A stretch of 18,077 nt of DNA from Phascolarctobacterium sp. GTDB taxonomy: Bacteria > Bacillota > Negativicutes > Acidaminococcales > Acidaminococcaceae. The stretch spans positions 1-18,077 of the forward strand of contig JAHHUH010000029.1 of NCBI GenBank assembly GCA_020024105.1, in the 5' to 3' direction. The notes beneath the pieces are model-generated. The model worked only from the letters and a program-made list of their open reading frames with translations. It did no database searches and was not told the DNA's origin. Each line of letters opens with the position of its first letter. Within the stretch, counting starts at the first letter, position 1. Positions 5,957 to 12,350 of the stretch are shown here, one piece after another. Both the position numbers and the translations under genes were made by a program.

Positions 5957-8173
5957 ATGACTATTAAGAAAAACAAGCTTGCTGTTTCTATTCTAGGTAT
6001 TTTACTCGGTGGTATGATCCTTGGTAGTGCGTATGCACAGGAGTCGGAAAAGGAAAATTTGGAAGACTATACCTTAGAGGGGATTACAATTGAGGCTAGC
6101 ATGCAAAAGGCTTTAAATGATAGGTATATACGTACCGGTGGTGATGTAGAAGTAATTACAGCTGCAGATATAAAGGAGCATCATTATGCTAGTGTTGCTG
6201 ATGCATTAAAAAGAATTCCTGGTGTAGAAATTCAGTCTGTAGGGTATAAATCCATGGAATATGGTTATAGTAGCTATCAGGATACTATGACTATTAATGG
6301 TGATAGTAGGGTGCTGCTCTTGGTTGATGGTAAGAGAATTAGTAACGAGGCTAATGCTTCCGCAGCAGGTGAACACAGTAAGGCACAGCTCTTCGCTATG
6401 ATTCCACCTCAAAATATTGAATTAATTGAGGTAGTAAAAGGTGCAGCTGCTATGGCTTATGGTAGTGATGCTACTGGTGGTGTAATTAATATTATTACTA
6501 AAAAGGGTGAATATGCATCGACTACTTTAGACGCAGCTTATGGTTCTTGGGGCAAGCAAAATTACACTGTATCAAATTCTGGTAAAAAAGATAAATTTGG
6601 TTGGATTGTTTCTTATAATAAAGATAAAAGAGACGATATGAAGTATGTTGATCGTGAATATAAGAAGACTAGAACCTATTCTAGTAGTGGTTATGATGAA
6701 GACAATACCTTTGTTAAATTAGATTATAATTTTGACGAAAATCAATCCATTGGATTTATGCATACATATAAAAATACTTTTGCTGAATATCCTATTATGG
6801 CACCTGATTACAGCTCTAAGGATGCTTTAGATGAGGCTTTGCAAAATAATAGCCTCAATCCTAATAATAATGGCTATGATAAATTGCCTAAGGACGATCC
6901 CGCTTGGAACCGTTATCATAGATGGTGGTATGTTTATAATGATGGAAGCTTTACTAAAAATAGAACTAGCAATTATGATTTGAAATATACTTTCAAGGAT
7001 GAAGATGGATTGAATAACTATGTACGTTTCTTCAATAACGAAAATAGATACTATATGGATAGAAATAGACCGTATTTTGATGATTACAGAAAGCTTGATA
7101 GAAAACAATATAGCTGGGCTAAGGAGCAGGCTAAAGGTGTTGATGTTCGCTGGGGTAAAAAAATAAACAAAAATAATTATTTGTATACTGGTATTGATTA
7201 TACAAAGAGCTCTTTCGGTCAAGAAGCTTATAGAGAATTAAAAATTGCAACTGGTGTGACCAAACATGGTAAAATCTCTAGCATTAAAAGAGATACCTTG
7301 GATATGTTTGTCCAGGATAAAATGAAATTTGATAAACTGACTGTTACTCCTGGTATCAGATATAATCATTATGGTAAAAATGAAGGTTGGGAATTGAGCA
7401 ATAAGGAAAAATTAACGTCCTACGATACCGACTCTTATTCTAAATTAACTATGGGGTTGTTTACTAACTATGATATTGACGAAAACAGCTCTTTGTATGC
7501 ATCCTGGAGTCAGGTTTATAATGCTCCCTATGCAATTGACATTGTTAAGGCTGCTAATAAGCTGGAAGCAGAGGAAGGTGATGCGTATACCATTGGTTAT
7601 ATTGCCAAGTTAAATAAGAGCTCTTTCGGAGTAAACTATACTTTAACTAAGATGGATAATACTTTTGGTAAATTTAGAGTTCCTAAGGAAGGCGATCCCG
7701 AAGAGTTTGAAAGTAAAACAACTAATATTGCCAGTGACATATATTCTTTGGGCATGAATTATGGATATAAATTTGATGATAACTGGAAAATGCAATTAGG
7801 CTATAGCCATGCAAGCACTGATGTTGATACAAAGGCAAATACCTCCAGTGGTGCAACCTATGAAGAATTGAGAAATAATTTACACTATAATAATAGATAC
7901 ACTACTTCTTTAGATTATACAAAGGATCAATTTAGTGCAGGTTTAGATGCAACCTTATATGCTGGTATGGATACTAAGTATTTCAGTGATAACCAATTCT
8001 TGGTTCTAGACTTCCACGCTAATTACAAGGTGGATAAAAATATGACAGCTTATTTTGTTGTTAACAATATTACTAATGAAGCCTACGAAACTAAGGCTGT
8101 GGCAGTAGAAGGCATTGGTGCATTGCCTATGGAGGGAAGAAACTTCCTGGTAGGCGTTAACTATAGCTTTTAA
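5957..8173 (+). CDS. TonB-dependent outer-membrane receptor
   Basis: The 738-residue outer-membrane receptor would import a scarce ligand such as a ferric chelate, heme or a corrinoid, using TonB-ExbBD energy. The signal peptide ends at AYA (25-27). A short segment with a possible TonB box follows (LEDYTLEGITIEA, about 35-47), then the plug domain (about 50-175) with typical blocks ADALKRIPGVEI, LLLVDGKRI, IELIEVVKGAAAMAYGSDATGGVINIITKK-like sequence. The rest is a barrel rich in Tyr, Asn and Asp ending in FLVGVNYSF, with the terminal Phe used for BAM recognition. The ATG has AAAGGAG 9 nt upstream. It leads a cassette with a binding protein, FecCD-type permease and ATPase. Base composition is low (27% G+C in a sampled line), unlike the genes on either side. 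The ligand is unknown; no TonB, ExbB or ExbD gene is nearby. Confidence 0.95.
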   Translation: MTIKKNKLAVSILGILLGGMILGSAYAQESEKENLEDYTLEGITIEASMQKALNDRYIRTGGDVEVITAADIKEHHYASVADALKRIPGVEIQSVGYKSMEYGYSSYQDTMTINGDSRVLLLVDGKRISNEANASAAGEHSKAQLFAMIPPQNIELIEVVKGAAAMAYGSDATGGVINIITKKGEYASTTLDAAYGSWGKQNYTVSNSGKKDKFGWIVSYNKDKRDDMKYVDREYKKTRTYSSSGYDEDNTFVKLDYNFDENQSIGFMHTYKNTFAEYPIMAPDYSSKDALDEALQNNSLNPNNNGYDKLPKDDPAWNRYHRWWYVYNDGSFTKNRTSNYDLKYTFKDEDGLNNYVRFFNNENRYYMDRNRPYFDDYRKLDRKQYSWAKEQAKGVDVRWGKKINKNNYLYTGIDYTKSSFGQEAYRELKIATGVTKHGKISSIKRDTLDMFVQDKMKFDKLTVTPGIRYNHYGKNEGWELSNKEKLTSYDTDSYSKLTMGLFTNYDIDENSSLYASWSQVYNAPYAIDIVKAANKLEAEEGDAYTIGYIAKLNKSSFGVNYTLTKMDNTFGKFRVPKEGDPEEFESKTTNIASDIYSLGMNYGYKFDDNWKMQLGYSHASTDVDTKANTSSGATYEELRNNLHYNNRYTTSLDYTKDQFSAGLDATLYAGMDTKYFSDNQFLVLDFHANYKVDKNMTAYFVVNNITNEAYETKAVAVEGIGALPMEGRNFLVGVNYSF

Positions 8174-8195
8174 TTAGCATAAATTAAATTTAAAT

Positions 8196-8240
8196 AAGTC
8201 AATAGGAATACAATTTTTGTATTCCTATTGACTTGTTTTT
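8196..8240 (+). terminator. Strong hairpin with T-run between receptor and ABC genes
   Basis: An 18-bp perfect stem pairs 8196-8213 with 8217-8234 around a 3-nt loop, followed by GTTTTT. It begins 23 nt after the receptor stop and ends directly before the ribosome site of the binding-protein gene. No separate promoter is evident downstream, so the ABC genes probably rely on read-through; the hairpin would then set a high receptor-to-transporter ratio and protect the receptor mRNA 3' end. Confidence 0.88.
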
Positions 8241-8253
8241 AGGAGAAGTAGAT

Positions 8254-9207
8254 ATGTACAAATTATTAATGCCCCTGATAATTATTTTTGGTGTATTTTG
8301 TAGTGGTTGTTCTAATGAAAAGAATACAGAGAGTAATAAAATTGTTTTAACTAATGGAAATAGGGAGATTACCTTTAAAAAGCAACCTCAAAGACTTGTG
8401 ACTTTGCGACAGCATATAACAGAAACTGCATTGGAAATGAATTTAGATAAATACATAGTTGGATGTTCAGATATAATAGATCCGCCCGTTGCTGAACATT
8501 TGCAGGACAGATATAAAAAATTAAACATTATAGCTGAGAAATATCCTACACTGGAAGTACTTTTACTTGTAGAACCGGATATAATTTGGGTTGATAGAAA
8601 ATGGGCATTTGTAAAAAATCAACTAGGCTCCATGGAAAATATAGAAAGAAAGGGTATAAAAGTGTATCTTAGTGAAAGTGGCTTTCACGATACTAATAAT
8701 ATCGAATATGTTTACGAAGATATAGATAAAATGGGAAGGTTATTTAATGAAGAGATAGTGGCTAAACTGGCTATTGAAAAAATGCAGTCTAAAATAAATA
8801 ATGTCCAAGAAAAAATTAAAGGTATTGAAGGAAAAGTAAGGGTGTTAGACTACGATAGCTCAAGAAATAATCTTGCTTTTGTAGGCTGTCGTTGCATGGC
8901 CGATGAACTGATTAAACTTGCTGGCGGTGTGAATATTTTTAATGATATAGATAAAGAATGGGCTACAGTTAACTGGGAAGAGATTATGGTTCGCAATCCA
9001 GATGTCATTATTGTACATGAGTTTAGGGGTGTTACTGGTTTAAGTAAAATAGAGGTTATAAAAAAGAATCCTTTGCTGCAGGAAGTGAATGCAGTTAAAA
9101 ACAATAGATTTATAGTCGTAAATTTAGATGAAATATATGAGGGTGTGAGGAATGCTCAAACAGTCGAAAATCTTGCCAAAGAATTTTATCCAGAAAAATT
9201 CATATAG
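8254..9207 (+). CDS. Periplasmic substrate-binding lipoprotein (FecB/BtuF/FhuD type)
   Basis: The 317-residue protein is a TroA/FecB-like (cluster A-II) binding protein that would capture the ligand in the periplasm and hand it to the permease. The N-terminus is a lipoprotein signal: a hydrophobic run and CSGC at 16-19, with Cys19 the likely lipidated residue; Cys at -3 is unusual for a lipobox. Family features are PQRLVTL near the mature start, the first-lobe segment TLEVLLLVEPDIIWVD, ADELIKLAGGVNIF in the second lobe and VNWEEIMVRNPDVIIV. The ATG at 8254 follows AGGAGAA by 6 nt. Its last 56 nt overlap the permease gene. The mature part has further cysteines (GCRCMADE), which is not typical of this family. 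The ligand cannot be assigned; iron chelate, heme and cobalamin all fit. Confidence 0.9.
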   Translation: MYKLLMPLIIIFGVFCSGCSNEKNTESNKIVLTNGNREITFKKQPQRLVTLRQHITETALEMNLDKYIVGCSDIIDPPVAEHLQDRYKKLNIIAEKYPTLEVLLLVEPDIIWVDRKWAFVKNQLGSMENIERKGIKVYLSESGFHDTNNIEYVYEDIDKMGRLFNEEIVAKLAIEKMQSKINNVQEKIKGIEGKVRVLDYDSSRNNLAFVGCRCMADELIKLAGGVNIFNDIDKEWATVNWEEIMVRNPDVIIVHEFRGVTGLSKIEVIKKNPLLQEVNAVKNNRFIVVNLDEIYEGVRNAQTVENLAKEFYPEKFI

Positions 9208-10225
9208 AATAGTAGTATTGTTCTTGGCTCTTTCCTTTTTACTTGGGCTAATATTATTGTCTATAACTAGTGGTACAGTATCAATTGATTTTGTGAAGGT
9301 TATGGATATTTTGAAATATCATATCGGCTTTGGAGAGGATGTATATTGGTCCAAGGTTGAGGATATGGTAGTTCATGACTTAAGATTGCCAAGGGCTTTA
9401 TTAGCTTGCCTGGCAGGTGCTGGACTAACTGTTTCTGGTGTAGCGATGCAAGCCTCTGTTAAAAATCCCTTAGCTGATCCTTATATTCTTGGAGTTTCCG
9501 CTGGTGCTTCTGCTGGTGCAACGGCTGTTATAGCTGCTGATTTACTTGATATAACATCTGAGTATTCTATTTCTTTAGGTGCTTTTGGCGGAGCTATTTT
9601 AGCCATGTTTTTCCTTTTTATTCTGAATAAGAACAATAAAGATAGTGTAAGACTATTGCTGTCAGGCTGTGTGATATCCATCCTCTGTTCATCAGTTACT
9701 AGTATAATTATGTTTATGGCTAAGGATAAAGAAAAAATAAGCAGCGTGGTATTTTGGCTAATGGGTAGTGTGGCTGACGCGAATTGGACGATGATACCTA
9801 TTGTAGCAGTCGTTGTAGTTATAGGATTTTTTACAATGGTAATTTATTATAGGCAATTAAATGCGCTTTTACTAGGTGATGAGACAGCTCACACACTTGG
9901 TGTGGATATTAATAGAGTGAGAAAAAGACTAGTTGTACTGGTTGCCCTCATGGTTGGAGCTATTGTGGCTTTTTGCGGCATGATTGGTTTTGTAGGTTTT
10001 GTAATACCCCATATTGTTCGTTCTCTTTTGGGTGCAAATCACAAAATAGTTTTACCTGTTAGCGCCTATGTTGGCGCAATATTCCTTTTACTGTGTGATA
10101 TTGTGGCCAAGGTAATAGTTGCTCCTGAAGAGCTACCGATAGGTATAGTAACAGCATTGATAGGTGCTCCATTTTTCATTTATATACTTGGAAAAAATAA
10201 AAATTCATTTGGAAGTGGTAAATAA
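9152..10225 (+). CDS. FecCD/BtuC-family ABC transporter permease
   Basis: The 357-residue inner-membrane permease would form a dimer with two copies of the ATPase encoded next. About ten hydrophobic helices can be seen. Family blocks are LRLPRALLACLAGAGL, the signature SVKNPLADPYILGVSAGA, GDETAHTLGVDINRVRKR, which contains the ATPase-coupling loop region, and GMIGFVGFVIPHIVRSLLG, ending with ELPIGIVTALIGAPFF. The ATG at 9152 lies inside the binding-protein gene (56-nt overlap) with GAGGG 8 nt upstream, and the resulting N-terminus fits the family. It overlaps the next gene by one nucleotide (TAATG). FecCD, FhuB, HmuU and BtuC cannot be told apart by eye. Confidence 0.95.
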   Translation: MLKQSKILPKNFIQKNSYRIVVLFLALSFLLGLILLSITSGTVSIDFVKVMDILKYHIGFGEDVYWSKVEDMVVHDLRLPRALLACLAGAGLTVSGVAMQASVKNPLADPYILGVSAGASAGATAVIAADLLDITSEYSISLGAFGGAILAMFFLFILNKNNKDSVRLLLSGCVISILCSSVTSIIMFMAKDKEKISSVVFWLMGSVADANWTMIPIVAVVVVIGFFTMVIYYRQLNALLLGDETAHTLGVDINRVRKRLVVLVALMVGAIVAFCGMIGFVGFVIPHIVRSLLGANHKIVLPVSAYVGAIFLLLCDIVAKVIVAPEELPIGIVTALIGAPFFIYILGKNKNSFGSGK

Positions 10226-10983
10226 TGAACTTAAAAATGGACGACGTCACAATCAAAATAGAAAATGAAAAAATTGTTCAAAATATAAACATTTATGTAC
10301 CAGAAAATAAATTTGTGGGATTAGTTGGTTTAAATGGTACAGGTAAATCTACAATTTTAAAGGCAGCTTACGGAATTAATGAATATGACGGAAATATATT
10401 TTTAGATAGTATAAACATCAAAAAAATATCCACAAAAGAAATGGCAAGAAAGCTAGCAGTCTTAATACAGGAAAATAGCAATGACTTTAATTTTAAAGTT
10501 GAAGATGTAGTCATGCTAGGTAGATTACCTTATAAAAAATTATTTGAACTAGATAATACAGAGGATCAGCAAATAGTAAATTCAGCTTTAGAGTATGTGG
10601 GTATGCTGGACTACAAGGACAGATATTTCAATTCGTTGTCTGGTGGCGAAAAGCAAAGAGTGCTTATTGCGAGAGTCCTGGCACAGAAATGTAGTTTGCT
10701 TATTTTAGATGAACCTACAAATCATCTGGATGTAAAAAACCAGTTTAAATTATTTGAGATAATAAAAGAGCTAAACTTTACAGTATTAGCAGTCTTACAT
10801 GATTTAAATATGGCAGCACGTTTTTGTGATTATGTATATGTTTTAAAAGAAGGAAGAATATATTCTGAAGGTGTACCTGCCAAGGTATTTAATAAAGATA
10901 CCTTAAAAGAAGTTTTTGGGATGGAAGCTGATGTAAGGAAAGATGGCAGGGGTGTTTGCATAGAATATATACGCAGTGTATAG
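10225..10983 (+). CDS. ABC transporter ATP-binding protein (FecE/BtuD/HmuV type)
   Basis: The 252-residue ATPase powers import through the preceding permease. All nucleotide-binding motifs are intact: Walker A GLNGTGKST (35-43), Q-loop Gln82, signature LSGGEKQRV (138-146), Walker B LLILDEPTNHLD with Asp162 and Glu163, and the switch His192 in LHDLN. The segment VMLGRLPY after the Q-loop is typical of the iron/B12 importer subfamily. The start overlaps the permease stop (TAATG), indicating translational coupling. It is the last gene of the AT-rich cassette (30% G+C in a sampled line). Confidence 0.96.
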   Translation: MNLKMDDVTIKIENEKIVQNINIYVPENKFVGLVGLNGTGKSTILKAAYGINEYDGNIFLDSINIKKISTKEMARKLAVLIQENSNDFNFKVEDVVMLGRLPYKKLFELDNTEDQQIVNSALEYVGMLDYKDRYFNSLSGGEKQRVLIARVLAQKCSLLILDEPTNHLDVKNQFKLFEIIKELNFTVLAVLHDLNMAARFCDYVYVLKEGRIYSEGVPAKVFNKDTLKEVFGMEADVRKDGRGVCIEYIRSV

Positions 10984-10992
10984 ATTTCGATA

Positions 10993-11031
10993 GAGTGTTA
11001 CTAAAGTTCAATTGGTGGCACTCGTTTTTTT
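10993..11031 (+). terminator. Intrinsic terminator of the uptake cassette
   Basis: GAGTGTTAC (10993-11001) pairs with GTGGCACTC (11015-11023), including wobble pairs, and the stem can extend to 12 bp with the loop at 11005-11011. It is followed by G and seven T's. It starts 10 nt after the ATPase stop. Confidence 0.85.
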
Positions 11032-11046
11032 ATATCTAAATGGTTC

Positions 11047-11130
11047 TGTCAAGGGCCAAAAAGTGGACATGTGGCAGCTTGCCCGTACTTGTCCCAAAAA
11101 CTACCCAAGTCCAGCTGGAAGGCCTTGACA
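11047..11130. mobile_element. MITE-like element or insertion-sequence remnant
   Basis: The 84-bp segment starts TGTCAAGGGCC (11047-11057) and ends GGCCTTGACA (11121-11130), the inverse of TGTCAAGGCC. Comparing the left end with the reverse complement of the right end gives about 20 identities over 28 bp, including a second shared block TGGAC followed by TG. No transposase fits inside, and no clear target-site duplication is visible. It sits between the uptake cassette's terminator and the sbcD promoter. It might instead be a simple stem-loop, but the length and pattern suit an internally deleted insertion sequence. I cannot name the family. Confidence 0.45.
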
Positions 11131-11133
11131 TAA

Positions 11134-11162
11134 TTGTTTCGTCATACTATTGGTGTTATGAT
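11134..11162 (+). promoter_or_regulatory. Promoter of sbcDC
   Basis: TTGTTT (11134-11139), 17 nt and TATGAT (11157-11162), preceded by TGT, give an extended -10 promoter. A TTGACA at 11125-11130 is the last six bases of the inverted-repeat element and would pair, at 17 nt, only with a weak TATTGG. The sbcD ribosome site AGGAGG is at 11191-11196. Confidence 0.6.
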
Positions 11163-11201
11163 AGAGATAGCTAAAAAAATAATATTACTAAGGAGGACAT
11201 A

Positions 11202-12350
11202 ATGAAATTTCTACATATAGCGGATTTACATTTGGGGAAGAAGCTCCACGAGTGCTCCCTTTATGAGGATCAGAAGTATATACTGGAACAAATTTTGGAC
11301 ATAGTTCGTCAGGAACAGCCCCAGGGCGTACTTATTGCAGGCGATGTGTACGACAAATCCCTGCCACCGGCCGATGCGGTTCAGCTCTTTGATAAATTTT
11401 TGACCAGTATGGCGGAGCTACAGGTGCCGGCCTTCATCATCAGCGGTAATCACGATTCGGCGGAACGTCTTTCCTTTGGTAACAAGCTGATGGATGGTAG
11501 TGGCATTCATTTTGCTTCCGCCTATACCGGTGTTACCCAAAAGCAGGTGCTGGAGGATGCCTACGGTCCTGTTAATATTTACCTGTTGCCCTTTGTGAAG
11601 CCGGTGGTGGTCCGTCGTTATGCGGAAGAGGCGGTAGTGGAGGAGCTGACCAGCTATCATGAGGCAGTGGTTCACGCCTTAAGTCGCCTCCAGATTAATC
11701 TGGCAGAGCGCAATATCCTGGTAGCTCATCAATTTGTAACCGGTGCGGCCAAATGTGATTCCGAGGATATTTCCGTGGGCGGTGTGGACAATATTGGTGC
11801 GGAGGCCTTTGCTGACTTTGATTACGTGGCCTTGGGCCATATCCATAGTCCCCAGCATATTAAGGGGCATCCGGAGCTGCGCTATTCCGGTACTCCTCTA
11901 AAATATTCTTTTTCCGAGGCGGGCCAGCAGAAGTCCGTGACCATCGTCGAGTGCGGACCCAAGGGAGAGCTTAACATTTCCACCCGTGACCTGCATCCTC
12001 TCCACGATGTACGTAAGCTGAGGGGGAGCTACAGGGAGTTGACCCTGCGTGATAATTATATGGGTACTAATTTACAGGATTATTTACAGATTACCTTGAC
12101 GGATGAAGAGCCTATTCCCCAGGCCATGGCTAGGCTGCAGACCATTTATCCCAATCTGCTGAAATTGGAATACGATAATACCCGTACCCGTACTGATAAG
12201 GCGCTGGTGCTGACAGAGGAGCTGAAGGAAAAAACACCCTTGCAGCTGTTTGGAGAGTTTTATCAGCAGCAGAATAATCAGGAGCTGAGCCAGGAGCAGA
12301 CCGACATTGTGGCTGCCCTGATTGCCAAGCTGAAAGGAGAAGCGGAATGA
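11202..12350 (+). CDS. sbcD: SbcD, nuclease subunit of the SbcCD complex
   Basis: The 382-residue Mre11-type calcineurin-like phosphoesterase supplies the Mn2+-dependent nuclease site of SbcCD, which cuts DNA hairpins and protein-blocked ends. Metal-binding motifs are in order: HIADLHLG with Asp8 and His10, GDVYDK with Asp48, SGNHDSAERL with Asn83 and His84, His176 in VAHQF, and GHIHSPQ with His213 and His215. The C-terminal 110 residues form the capping and SbcC-binding region. The ATG at 11202 has AGGAGG 5 nt upstream. Its stop overlaps the sbcC start (ATGA), so the subunits are coupled. Length is normal for the family. Confidence 0.96.
   Translation: MKFLHIADLHLGKKLHECSLYEDQKYILEQILDIVRQEQPQGVLIAGDVYDKSLPPADAVQLFDKFLTSMAELQVPAFIISGNHDSAERLSFGNKLMDGSGIHFASAYTGVTQKQVLEDAYGPVNIYLLPFVKPVVVRRYAEEAVVEELTSYHEAVVHALSRLQINLAERNILVAHQFVTGAAKCDSEDISVGGVDNIGAEAFADFDYVALGHIHSPQHIKGHPELRYSGTPLKYSFSEAGQQKSVTIVECGPKGELNISTRDLHPLHDVRKLRGSYRELTLRDNYMGTNLQDYLQITLTDEEPIPQAMARLQTIYPNLLKLEYDNTRTRTDKALVLTEELKEKTPLQLFGEFYQQQNNQELSQEQTDIVAALIAKLKGEAE

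Noticed and set aside
6827..7222. 131-codon minus-strand open frame opposite the TonB receptor
   Set aside because: It is an Ile-rich antisense shadow of Asn/Asp/Tyr-rich receptor codons.
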